From positions 45,750,997-45,814,996 of the forward strand of contig OZ024883.1 of the NCBI GenBank assembly GCA_964017185.1: 64,000 nucleotides of DNA, written 5' to 3'. The notes below the pieces were generated by a model, which saw only the letters and a list, made by a program, of their open reading frames with translations, did no database searches and had not been told where the DNA came from. The position numbers and the translations under genes are program-made. This DNA comes from Rugalucina vietnamica. Taxonomy: Eukaryota; Mollusca; Bivalvia; Lucinida; Lucinidae. Positions 21,549 through 32,835 of this stretch are shown here, one piece after another. The first letter of the stretch is position 1. Each line of letters begins with the position of its first letter.

Positions 21549-23198
21549 CGGCTAAAGCACAATCAGGGTGGACATTTGGGTTTCACTTTTGTCAAAAAAT
21601 GAATTTTAAGTGGGGCATTTTTAGATGGCATTTTTGTTATCCAAGACACCTTGTAGGTGCAAAAACGCAGAAATTTTCATTTTCTTTCCAGGCTTTAAAA
21701 TTTTTTACCATATCTATGCCCCTAGGGCTTAGGGGCCTACATATTTGAAAATATAAAATGCATAATGGCTAATGCAATTTATCTTGTATCGAGAATTTTT
21801 ACTTTTGGGACACTTTTTTGTGTCAGATAACAGGTTTTATCTGGAAAATCTGTCAAAATTTTTAACTTATGGCAAATATGAAAATGTGTCGTGTCCGTAG
21901 CCCTATCTATTTTCAGACAGTTTTGTCACAAATATTAACATGCAATATTCATATGTACTGGTACATTTATGACTTTTAACATGTTTAATGATGTTTTTGT
22001 TTGTTTACAACTCAAAACAAAATGAGATAAGCTTAAAATGATCATTTTAAGCAAACAACAAAAATGGAGGCTACAGACACGACAGGGCTACGGACAGCAT
22101 AGTTACCGCGATGTCTGATGAAACCATTCAGCTAGCCACAAAATGTTTATTTTAAAACGTTTAAAGGCTGGACCTGCAAATGAAAGTGAAGGTCATGTCT
22201 ACATTGACCATGGTTGACAACTTGACATACTTTAATAGGGGCTTGAAAATAGGGGACTACGGACACGACATTTACATGGTGTTACAAAATTGCATCTGGC
22301 AGATTCCACAATCACTTTATATTCAATAAAGGCTTTCCCATCAAAATTCAAAAAGTATCTTAGGCTTAATATGAAAACAGAACCTTAATTGGCGAATGCC
22401 TGGCAAACAATTTTTTTCTTTTTTTTCTCATAGAACCATAAAGGGAAACTGTAAGAAAACTGCGCCTTGGCGAATGCCTTGCAAACCATGTTTATTTATT
22501 TATTTTTTTTTCTTGTTTTTTTTTCATAGTACTATGAAGAGATACTGAAAGAAAACTGCACCTTGGCGAATGCCTAGCAAACAAATTTTTTTTAAATTTT
22601 TTTGTTTTACTTTTTTCTTTTCTCTTTAATATTTTCTTTTCAATTCATCATTGATGAGGTGCCAATTTCGTATACTACGATAGGTGATTAAGATCGGAGA
22701 GGAAGGGGAATTTGAACTTAAAATGCTCAGTGTAGTACAGCCACGATCTGTGGTCCAAATCTGCCACATGTTATGTATAGGAACATGACTTTTTTCACCA
22801 GATTTGACCAAAAAGAATTGAGTGCGTGTTATGCACGAGTGCGCATAATACATCACGAAGTACGGTATCACCTCAGATAAGAGTTTGGGTATTCCTTTTG
22901 AATTTCTGACATAAATTTATTTGCTAAAGTTGAAATTATAATAGCTGGTGCCTTGTAAAATAATAGAAAATTTGAAGTGAAACTTTATAACACTCAAAAA
23001 TGGCCCAATTTTAGCCTTTTGACTAGGCAGTAAACTGTTCCTCTACTAATAACCCACACATATTATATATCACTGGAAAGGTTGTGAAATTTCCTATATA
23101 TAGCTATGACAATAACATCATTCTAGGAGTGCACCAGGGCAAAATACTGGCGTATAACATGTATTTTGTGAAATGTCCACCCTGATTGTGTTTTAGCC
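21549..23198. mobile_element. 1.65-kb TIR element, non-autonomous
   Basis: The left end CGGCTAAAGCACAATCAGGG continues as TGGACATTT and is matched in inverted form by AAATGTCCACCCTGATTGTG then TTTTAGCCG at the right. TAT flanks both ends (21546-21548 and 23199-23201). The interior has no transposase. It holds three tandem units around GGCGAATGCCTRGCAAAC (22388-22600) and repeated CTACGGACACGAC words in both orientations. Confidence 0.75.
22388..22600. repeat. Tandem repeat, three units of about 90 bases
   Basis: Each unit runs from GGCGAATGCCTNGCAAAC through a T-rich tract and CATAGNACYATRAAG to GAAAACTGC. The array lies inside the TIR element at 21549-23198. Confidence 0.8.
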
Positions 23199-23655
23199 GT
23201 ATATAAATAGTGATTAGATCCTGTCTTTGTAGCAGTGAAAACTTATTCAATTTCCCAATGTTTATTGATGGGTTCACATCAGATCCTTGCACATTAATGA
23301 TCATAGGTGGATTTGTGAGTAGTCCGAACAATTTATTCTATGAAATTATCTCTCTCAAATCTTAAAATGTGTTTTTATATCCAACTTGCAGGTCCATGGA
23401 ATTACCCCAAAACAGCCCAAAACACCATTTTCATATGGAAGTGTCTCTGGATATGGGCCCCCCCTGTATCCCTAGATATCCAGTCTCGGGGAAATGTTGC
23501 ATATCCCAAGCCCGGGTGTCTAGGGATATGTCGTGTTATATGCCAACGCACACATCAGACTGGCTCTGGGTACAGACTTTTAGATTACAGGGTATGTTTC
23601 CACATGTTTTAATTGATCTGTACTATTACTTAGGCTATGGCTATTTTGTCGGACC
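23199..23655. other. Intergenic, nothing recognised
   Basis: Short open frames cross the stretch but show no motif. The words TATATCCAACTTGCAGG and ATATCCAGTCTCGGGG are unremarkable. Confidence 0.35.
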
Positions 23656-23657
23656 TG

Positions 23658-23868
23658 GTTATGCACTAGTCATTTGTAACCATGACCCCCCAGCCCCCGG
23701 GAATAGTGGGAACTTTGACTTTTGGTCCAGCAAATCTCTGCTAAGCCCCACCCTGCGGGGACTGCTCATTGGGACTTCACAGCCCCGCTCATTTCCATGG
23801 CTATCCCCCGCCCTCCCCCGGCGGGGGGGGGGGGGGGGGGGGGGGGTAGGTTACAAATGACTAGTGCA
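23658..23868. mobile_element. MITE with ACTAGTCATTTGTAACC ends, copy 1
   Basis: TGCACTAGTCATTTGTAACC at the left is exactly inverted at the right end (GGTTACAAATGACTAGTGCA). The interior is C/G-rich with CCCCCAGCCCCCGGGAATAG and a poly-G run at 23822-23847. A related copy with diverged ends is at 48234-48522. Confidence 0.88.
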
Positions 23869-23869
23869 T

Positions 23870-24790
23870 CATATAGCTATAATGGATTTATAGGTTATTT
23901 TACCAGACCAAACCCCTTTACTTCTTGTTCTCTATTTTGTTTTGTTACTTTAGAAATCTTATTCCTTCAGGATTGATATCATACCAAAAATTTTTCATTT
24001 TTCATTTTTTTTTTTTTTGTACATGAATATTTTGCTAATCTCCAATGTCAGATGTAAAGCAAAAAGTAACATTGAAAGTGTGATAGGAAATTCTTGTCCA
24101 AAGCAGCCAAATATTTGGGAATAGTCTAATAATGGTTTATTCCCTCTTCGTCTACTCCCATTTCGTCTAGTCGTCTATTCCCATTTCGTTTACTGTCTCA
24201 TTTTAAATATTTTGGCTTATTTTATGGAAAAAAAAAACTTTGAAAATGATTCCAAACTTGAGAAGAACATATTTTTCAATACTCACATCAACTTATTATT
24301 GTTATGAAACCGGCTAGAGTTTGAAAAATCCACTCGTCCGCTCGTATTTACGAGTAAATGTTGGGTAAGGGCAAGTGGAAATACGCTTTTCTATAAATGG
24401 TCCAGGTCAAATGAACAAGATGGCCGCCATGACTATAAATAATGAAAACTTTTAAAAATCTTCCACTCCAGAACCAGAAGGCCTTGGCATCAAGCGTTAG
24501 GGAAGTATAAACCAAATCTCATGTGAGTGTTTACAGAACCATTGGTCCTCACATTTTAAGATATTTTAAGACATCTTTCAAAAATTGAGGAATGCTATGA
24601 GATCTGTAGGTAATTTATCTAGCTTCTTTCACCTCCAGCCGATTGTCAAAAGCACGATGTATTTGTCCCAGAGCCTTTTTAAGGTGATTGCAACAAGGTG
24701 CTTTGTGGACACAACCTTGACATTTCGGCACAAATCCACTTTAATCTCAAAAGTATGAACGTCTTTGTTTGAAATTCACAATCTGTCTGT
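23870..24790. other. Intergenic, nothing recognised
   Basis: It contains a short TTTCATTTTT stutter near 23990 and repeated CCCATTTCGTCTA words near 24150-24190. No gene or element is recognised. Confidence 0.4.
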
Positions 24791-24793
24791 TTT

Positions 24794-24839
24794 TATCGCA
24801 CCTGCTTATAGCAGGGTGCGATATAGGAGTCCAAATTTC

Positions 24840-24870
<31 letters not shown>

Positions 24871-25537
24871 TCGGTCGTCCGTCCGTCCGTCAACATTTAC
24901 GTCGAAGTTTGACATTTACGTCAAAGTTTTTGTTTTCTCTGCATTAGTGATAGCTGTGACTGTGAAACCTTGCATAGTAATTGTCCTTGACATACCCTTC
25001 AAGCACGCACCTTGACCCAGTGCCCTTGACCTATATTTCACGGTCCATTGACTTTGAAATTTTTTACGTCGAAGTTTGCTTTTCTCAACATCAAACATAG
25101 CTGCGATTCTGAAACCTTGCATAGTAATTGTCCTTGACATACCCTTCAAGCACGCACCTTGACCCAGTGCCCTTGACCTATATTTCACGGTCCATTGACT
25201 TTGAAAATTTTTACGTCGAAGTTTGCTTTTCTCGACATCAAACATAGCTTTGATTCTGAAACCTTGCATAGTAATTGTCCTTGACATATTCTTCAAGCAC
25301 GCACCTTGACCCAGTGCCCTTGACCTATATTTCACGGTCCATTGACTTTGAAAATTTTTACGTCGAAGTTTACTTTTCTCAACATCAAACATAGCTGCGA
25401 TTCTGAAACCTTGCATAGTAATTGTCCTTGACATGCCCTTCAAGTGCGCACCTTGACCCGGTGCCCTTGACCTATATTTCACGGTCTATTGACTTTGCCC
25501 AATGCAGGTGCGATATCGACCTCCGCGGAGTTCTTGT
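24794..25537 (+). mobile_element. Non-autonomous Helitron-like element, HINE family A, copy 1
   Basis: Pearl/HINE architecture is complete. The head hairpin is ATCGCACCTGCTTATAGCAG with GGTGCGAT. A (GTCY)n microsatellite follows (24840-24890), then about 3.5 tandem monomers of 147 bp keyed by CCTTGCATAGTAATTGTCC. The inverted end word GCAGGTGCGATA and a palindromic CTCCGCGGAG hairpin come last, with the end near TTCTTGT. Because 147 is a multiple of three, a 188-codon frame crosses the array, but it is not a gene. It carries no enzymes and would depend on a Helentron. Confidence 0.85.
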
Positions 25538-25599
25538 TAACATTTTTGTGTCTGTCTGTTTTTGACGTTTATGTGTCAATAAATTTATCTGTATTTTTT

Positions 25600-27776
25600 G
25601 TACCCCCCGCAAAACGAAGTTTTAGGGGGGTATACTGTTTTCAGCCTGTCCGTCATTCCGTCATTCCGTGATTCCGTGATTCCGTCATTCCGTCAACATT
25701 TTGACATCTTTGCTGAATAACTTAAGTAGTTTTTGCCCTATGTTCTTCAAATTTTCAACACACCTGCACCATTAGACAACACATGTGTGATATGAATTTA
25801 GGGGCCAAAGGGTCAGTTTTGCAAGAGTTATGGGACTTTTTAAACCTATACATAGAATGTTTGCCATAGTGCTAATAGTGCATACTTTGTGAAATCAACT
25901 CCTCCTACAGCTTTCAATATTCTCTTTTGATACTTTGCAGATATGTGCCAGAGATATTGAAGATATGCATGAAGAAGTATTATGCTGAAAAAATGAATTT
26001 TGACAAATTTACAGCATTTTGAACTTAGCCAATTTTCGATAATTGCCATATTCAACAATGGTTGGTAATGCAAAGTTTGTGAAATCAACTCCTCCTAAGG
26101 CTTTCAGTATTTCTTTTCAATACTTTGCAGACATGTTCCACACATATTGAAGATGTGCATGAAGAATTATAATGCTGAAAAAATCATTTTTGACAAATTT
26201 ACCGCATGTTTTAACATAGCCATTTTTGACCATTGCTTATATACAATGATGGTTGGTAGTTCATAGTTTGTGAAATCAACTCCTCCTAGGGTTTTCAGTA
26301 TTTCTTTTCAATACTCTGCAGACATGTTCCACACTTATTGAAGATGTGCATGAAGAATTATAATGCTGAAAAAATAATTTTTGACAAATTTACAGCAGTT
26401 TTTAACATAGCCATTTTTTGACCAATGCTTATACAATAATGGTTGGTAGTGCATATTTTGTGAAATCAACTCCTCCTACAGCTTTCAATATTCTCTTTTG
26501 ATACTTTGCAGTTATGTGCTAGAGATATTGCAGATATGCATGAAGAAGTATTATGCTGAAAAAATGAATTTTGACAAATTTACAGCATTTTGAACATAGC
26601 CAATTTTCGATAATTGCCATATTCAACAATGGTTGGAAGTGCATAGTTTGTGAAATCAACTCCTCATAGGGCTTTCAGTATTTCTTTTCAATACTTTGCA
26701 GACATGTTCCACACATATTAAAGATGTGCATGAAGAATTATAATGCTGAAAAAATCATTTTTGACAAATTTACAGCATGTTTTAACATAGCCATTTTTGA
26801 CCATTGCTTAAACAATAATGGTTGGTAGTGCATATTTTGTGAAATCAACTCCTCCTAGGGCTTTCAGTATTTCTTTTCAGTACTTTGCAGACCTGTTCCA
26901 CACATATTGAAGATGTGCATGAAGAATTATAATGCTGAAAAAATAATTTTTGACAAATTTACAGCATTTTTTAACTTAGCCATTTTTTGACCATTGCTTA
27001 AACAATAATGGTTGGTAGTGCATATTTTGTGAAATCAACTCCTCCTAGGGCTTTCAGTATTTCTTTTCAGTACTTTGCAGACCTGTTCCACACATATTGA
27101 AGATGTGCATGAAGAATTTTAATGATGAAAAAATAATTTTTGACAAATTTACAGCATTTTTCAACATAGTCATTTTTGACCATTGCTTATATACAATAAT
27201 GGTTGGTAGTGCATACTTTGTGAAATCAACTCCTCCAAGGGCTTTCAGTATTTCTTTTCAATACTTTGCAGACATGTTCCTCACATATTGAAGATGTGCA
27301 TGAAGAATTATAATACTGAAAAATTAATTGCTGACAAATTTACAGCATTTTTTAACATAGCCATTTTTGACAATTGCTTATATACAGTAATGGTTGGTAA
27401 TGCATAGTTTGTGAAATCAACTCCTCATATATCCTAGAGCTTTCAGTATTTCTTTTCTATACTTTGCAGATATGTTCCACACATATTGAAGATATGTGCA
27501 TGAATAATTATAATACTGAAAAAGTGATTTTTGACAAATTTACATCATTTTTCAACATAGCCATTTCTTGACCATTGCTTATATACAATAATGAAATCAA
27601 CCTCAAGCTTTCAATATATTCTTTTAATATTATAGATGTGACTGGCATACTGAGGATGTACATGAAGAATTATAATGCTGAAAAGATATCTTCGACAAAT
27701 TTTCTGCATGTTTGACTTAGGAAGTTATTGGCCAGCTCCAGATAATTTTGCGGGGGGTATACTGAAAGCCTTGTTG
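25600..27776 (+). mobile_element. Non-autonomous Helitron-like element, HINE family B
   Basis: The head hairpin TACCCCCCGCAAAACGAAGT with TTTAGGGGGGTA is followed by a short GTCATTCC microsatellite. Ten tandem monomers of 190 bp are keyed by GAAATCAACTCCTCCT (25891, 26081, 26272, 26462, 26652, 26841, 27031, 27222, 27412, 27594). The inverted end word TTTTGCGGGGGGTATAC closes the element. The exact 3' end is uncertain. It lies only about 60 bp from the family A copy. Confidence 0.85.
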
Positions 27777-27779
27777 TAT

Positions 27780-29198
27780 GTTAATTTGCTCCTTATTTGC
27801 AAAATGCAAAGTGCTATGAATTGGAGGTATATGAGATAAAAAACCAGAGTAGCTATGAAGAAAGCAGATCAGCTATGAAGAACAGCACCAATATTAATCA
27901 TTCTAAAGCGAGTGCTTTAAATATCGATCTATCCATATTTTTGTTATTCCTTTATACTATTTATGCCTTCTCCTCCTAAAATAAAAATATCCCAAAGCCC
28001 TTTGCCTCCAATCCTTAAAAAGAACTTCTTACAACTTTTGGGAACTTGTTTACATGTAGTTTAAGCATATTAAATTCATTTAAGTACATGATTGTACATG
28101 TTTACCTTTCCATTTTTGGGGAAAAAAAAAATTATCTGTGAAGTGATTTTCAGAATTTTTGTGTCCCATTTAAAGACTTTTTGGGGTGAAAAGTAACCGC
28201 GAACATGATCCCAAAAAAATTCTAGGAGGTGTTCCTGAGAACATGTTGATGCTAAAAAGGCAGTATGTAAAAGGTAGTGCAAGGAGAGTGGTCTGTTTAA
28301 TTATGTCATAAGTTTTTGGAATGAAAAGCTCGGGGAAACAAATGCTCAGAGAGTAGACTGAAACCTATCAGCATCTGTTCAACAAGGTGTGATCAACATG
28401 CATTTTCCAAAGTTTAGCATGATAACAGTAAGTAATTGTTGATACAAATTTTGACTTTGTTACCTCTTCTGTTTTTAAGACCATTGAGAAGAGCAATAAG
28501 GATGGAGAGGAAGGAAAGTACCAGCCCTTGCTGAATGTCAACTAGTTACCAACTTACCAAGGTTACCAGATGCATTCCACACATGTCTCTGAGGGCCCAA
28601 TAGTGCCAGATAACAGTTCCTGAACCACAGTTGCAGATTCAACCAAATATATCTGCCACCTATCTAGTAAGCAAACTCCTGCATTTTGTTTTGTTTTGCT
28701 TTGTCAGCTTGACAGCTTTTCTAACCAAATTTGGATAGCTACCATAATGATTATAAATATATGCCATGGTTTATACAACAAATAAGTAATGGTATTTTGC
28801 TTAAAGCCACAGTCGCACTGTCACGTTTTGAGGTCTATGTTTTACTATGTTTCTAAAATATAGCAAAACAGCAGACTACATACGTAGTGAAAAGTATTGC
28901 ATATACCTGATCCATTCTATGTTCGAACTAAAAAAAAGTTTGAGCTTTTCATTTTCAAAGAATTGCAATGTTTGTTTGATTGCATGCAATCATATAATGC
29001 TCAAATTCATAGCCAGTTATAGACTATAAGCATGTTATTGGACAGACAGGCAATGATAGTGATAAACTTTGGTGGTAAAACTCCAATAGGTATGTCACAG
29101 GTACAATGTAATTATCCCAAATGCTTCATGCATGTAGTAATACCCAAAATAAAACCTGAAACGGAGGAAAATATATTGGCACATAGCAAATAGCCTTT
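27780..29198. other. Intergenic, nothing recognised
   Basis: No coding, repeat or hairpin signal is recognised between the two HINE clusters. Open frames are under about 70 codons and featureless. Confidence 0.4.
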
Positions 29199-29199
29199 T

Positions 29200-30101
29200 T
29201 ATTGCACCTGCTTATAGCAGGGTGCGATATAGGAGTTCAAATTTCCGTCTGTCGGTATGTTCGTCCGTCCATTCTTACGTCCCTCCGTCTGTCCGTCAAC
29301 ATTTATGTCGAAGTTTAGTTTTCTCGACATCAGAGATAGCTGCGAGTCTGAAACCTTGCATAGTAATTGTCCTTGACATACCCTTCAAGCACGCACCTTA
29401 ACCCAGTGCCCTTGACCTATATTTCACGGTCCACTGACTTTGAAAGTTTATATGTCGAAGTTTTGTCAACATTTACATGTACATCGAAGTTTGATTTTCT
29501 CGACATCAGAGATAGCTGCGAGTCTGAAACCTTGCATAGTAATTGTCCTTGACATACCCTTCAAGCACGCACCTTAACCCAGTGCCCTTGACCTATATTT
29601 CACGGTCCACTGACTTTGAAAATTTTTACATTGAAGTTTGGTTTCTCGAATGTCAGAGATAGCTGCGAGTCTGAAACCTTGCATAGTAATTGTCCTTGAC
29701 ATACCCTTCAAGCACGCACCTTAACCAGGTGCCCTTGACCTATATTTCGCGGTTCACTGACTTTGATAATTTATACGTCGAAGTTTGGTTTTCTCGACAT
29801 CAGAGATAGCTGCAAGTCTGAAACCTTGCATAGTAATTGTCCTTGACATACCCTTCAAGCGCGCACCTTAACCCGGTGCCCTTGACCTATATATTTCACT
29901 GTCCACTGACTTTGAAAATTTTTACATTGAAGTTTGGTTTCTCGAATGTCAGAGATAGCTGCGAGTCTGAAACCTTGCATAGTAATTGTCCTTGACATGC
30001 CCTTCAAGCACGCACCTTGACCCAGTGCCCTTGAACTATATTTCACGGTCTATTGACTTTGCCCGATGCAGGTGCGATATCGACCTCTGCGGAGTTCTTG
30101 T
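29200..30101 (+). mobile_element. HINE family A, copy 2
   Basis: It has the same head (GCACCTGCTTATAGCAGGGT), a shorter GTCC microsatellite, and five monomers keyed by CCTTGCATAGTAATTGTCC (29354, 29530, 29677, 29824, 29973). It ends in GCAGGTGCGATATCGACCTC and TGCGGAGTTCTTGT. One monomer carries an extra 29 bases. Differences from copy 1 are scattered, so the two copies are not a recent duplication. Confidence 0.85.
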
Positions 30102-30839
30102 GATAAGCAGGCGATACATGTACGTAGTGATACGGAGTGAAACATTGCTAAATGTAACTAGAAACGTATTGAAACCTAACTACAAGGTGACAGTGTGACT
30201 GTAGCTTAACCAAGTTAAAGTTTACATTATCTTCATAGTGTACCTACCAGTAGGTATGGCCTCAGATATAATGCAGAATTAGACCTAACACTTTCTTTGG
30301 AAATGCATACAAACATGCATAGTACAACCCTGAGTCACATTTCTATACATACGAGAGGCGTTCAAAAAGCTTGTGGAAAAATGCTGCCATTTTCTTATTT
30401 CTCAATTAGCTCAATTAAACTTATACAGTAATATAGACATACATATTTTGATATGTCTTAGCAAATATCGCTGTTCGAGCATGAAGCATATGCTAATAAT
30501 GGTCGCTATGGAAACCACGTGTTACGATTACCGCCCCACTTTTGTTAAATTTTACAGATAGTGGATTATTGTGTACTATTTTTACGCTTATGGAGCAATT
30601 TTCGCCATACCTTGCAAATATAATGTATAAAATGTTGGAGTTATTCAATTGTTTATATAGTATTCTCATGTTGTTTACCATATGTTGTAAACCTGAGAGT
30701 AGTGAAATAAACTTGTAAACTTGTAAACTTGCACATGACGTCATGCGAGCGTGTGATGTCATTTAGGTGTTGTGTGGCCATACTCTTCCGCCTGTATGCT
30801 TTAATCGCTGAGTTACAAGGATCTTCAATAAGTTTTGCA

Positions 30840-31170
30840 TTTTGAAAGGGTTTTCAAAGAAAGAAACACTGTTAAGACTACAAAAGGCATGTAGTGATCA
30901 TGCAATGAAGAAAACGGCAATATACAAGTGGTATGTTTGATTTCTAGACGGCTAGCAACGCACCTATGACGACAAGCACAGTGGAAGTCACTAGCTTGTG
31001 ACATCAAATTGTGTCATTGCAATAAAGGTGTGCTCCAACAATTATTATTGCATTACAATTCGCGAAACACTCGAACGAACAGATAGTAGTACCAACACAA
31101 TACAGCATAATCTTCACGAAAAATTCAATATCAGACGCCTATGTGTCAGATGGATTCCAAAAATGTTGAC
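30840..31170 (+). pseudogene. Mariner transposase fragment
   Basis: Translated pieces show the mariner N-terminal double helix-turn-helix: KKETLLRLQKACSDHAMKKT and AIYKWYV, then DDKHSGS. In a further segment (about 31055-31170) RETLERTDSSTNTIQHNL and LCVRWIPKMLT follow. These correspond to the family's ...ET...L..A.....S...F.WH..F and R.VPR.LT regions. Frames change between pieces and stops intervene. The catalytic DDD domain is missing, apparently lost when the HINE element inserted or through deletion. Confidence 0.75.
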
Positions 31171-31181
31171 TGTTTCTTTTT

Positions 31182-32058
31182 TATGCCCCCAACTTCGAAG
31201 AAGTTGAGGGGGCATATTGGTTTGGGTCTGTCCGTCCAGTCCAGTCGAGTCCAGTCCAGTCTGTCTGTGATGCGTGAGTAACACTTAGCACTCGGTCAGG
31301 AACCGTTAGAGCTAGGATCTTGAAATTTGGTATGTAGTTTGTATATGAAAATTAAGAAGACCCTTATTTTTTCTTTCAGGTAAATTCAAGGGGCTAGGGG
31401 CCCATTCTGTGAGAATTATTTCCCTTTTTAATTCTTGATAAAGTGAATAGATAGTGGGTACCTTGTGTGCGCAACTCCTCCTACAGTTTTATTCTGATTC
31501 TCTTGAAACTTTACAGATGTTGTGACCATGCTTTGAAGATATGCATGTGGTTTGGATATAATCCTCAGATTAATTTTTGTCACTTTTTTAACAATTTGAA
31601 CTTAGCCTTTTTTTGGGCATTTTCACAATGAAAGTGAATGGGCAGTGGTTACCTTGTGTGTGCAACTCCTCCTACAGTTTCATGCCAATTCATTTAAAAC
31701 TTTACATGTGTTATGGGCATGGTCTGAAGATATGCATGTGGTTTGGATGTAATCCTTGGATTATGTTTTGTCATTTTTTTCACAATTTGAACTTAGTCAT
31801 TTTTTCGGGCATTTTAGTGAATGGATAGAGGGTACCTTGTGTGCGCAACTCCTCCTACAATTTAATACCGATACTTTTGAAACTTTGCAGACATTGTGAC
31901 AATGCTTTGAAGATATGCATGTGGTTGGGGTATACTCCTCAGATTAATTTTTGTCACTCTTTTTTTACAATTTGAACTTAGTCATTTTTTGGACATTTTT
32001 ACATCTTGAAAGTGACTTTCCAGTTGGGGGCATAGTGTTTCATAAACACATTTTCTAG
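31182..32058 (+). mobile_element. HINE family C, nested in mariner
   Basis: The head hairpin TATGCCCCCAACTTCGAAGA with AGTTGAGGGGGCATA precedes a GTCCAGTCC microsatellite. Three monomers of about 185-190 bp are keyed by GCAACTCCTCCTACAGTTT. Then come the inverted word AGTTGGGGGCATA, a stem-loop GTGTTTCATAAACAC and a terminal ATTTTCTAG. Hairpin plus CTRR-like end is the classical Helitron 3' signature. Confidence 0.87.
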
Positions 32059-32407
32059 TTTAAGAAAAGTGGGCCGGTAATCATAACATGTTAACATATG
32101 TCTCATGCCCCAACGTCAATATTTGCTCTGACATTACACAATATATTTTTCTTTATTACTGTATAAGTTAAATCACTTAATTGAAGAAATAAGGAAATGA
32201 CAGCACTTTTCCGCGAACTTTTTGAAGATCCCTCGTATAAACACACTCACACATTTACACATTTAGTATAAAAAGTAAAGATAAGCAATGATCAGGACTG
32301 GCACAATCAGAACCAGATTCCTACCCTACAACCCATATGGAAAAAACAACAAAATTACAAATAGATATAAATGCAGAAAGAACAATGGCAAGCTGAGGGA
32401 GCAGCTT

Positions 32408-32450
32408 TTCCCCCAAAAGGTGGCCACTCAGCTACCTTAACTGAAAATAA
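32408..32450 (-). repeat. Dispersed repeat D, fragment
   Basis: AAAAGGTGGCCACTCAGCTA is the complement of the start of repeat D (498-650). Only about 40 bases are shared. Confidence 0.4.
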
Positions 32451-32504
32451 ATATATGAAGACATAAAAGGTTTGAACAGCAAAAACTTGACACCAAAATA
32501 TAAA

Positions 32505-32835
32505 ACAAGAACAGTACAAACTGGAGTCCCATATTTATACATACATGTACATACACACAAAGACTCACACACACACATTCATACATTTTAGGTGAAAGTG
32601 GAGTCTTACCATGCATACAAACAAACATGAATAGTACAAACTGGAGTCCCATTTTTATGCATACATACACACAGAGACTCACACACACACATTCATACAT
32701 TTTAGTAGAAAGTGGAGTCTTACCATGCATACAGACAAACATGAACAGTACAAACTGGAGTCCCATTTTTATACATACATACATACATACACACAGAGAC
32801 ATTCATACATTTTAGGTGAAAGTGGAGTCTTACTA
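32505..32835. repeat. Tandem array of about 115-120 bp units, three copies
   Basis: ACAAACTGGAGTCCCAT recurs near 32517, 32637 and 32751. Each copy is followed by a TACATACA/CACA microsatellite, ACATTCATACATTTTAGG and GTGGAGTCTTAC. The minus-strand 121-codon frame is a repeat artefact. Confidence 0.88.

Larger units (their letters stand above)
30352..32235 (+). mobile_element. Mariner relic with long terminal repeats
   Basis: TA dinucleotides flank ends of the mariner type: CGAGAGGCGTTCAAAAAGCT at the left and, inverted, CTTTTTGAAGATCCCTCG at the right. Similarity between the arms continues about 75 bases inward (TATTTCTCAATTAGCTCAAT and ACTTATACAGTAAT). Only the N-terminal half of a transposase is recognisable. 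A HINE family C element (31182-32058) sits inside. The element is dead. Confidence 0.85.

Noticed and set aside
24916-25482. 188-codon minus-strand frame with four near-identical repeats
   Set aside because: It exists because the 147-bp monomer of a HINE element is a multiple of three; nothing suggests translation.
32437-32802. 121-codon minus-strand frame rich in Cys and Val
   Set aside because: It is a translation of the three-copy tandem array and its CA microsatellite.
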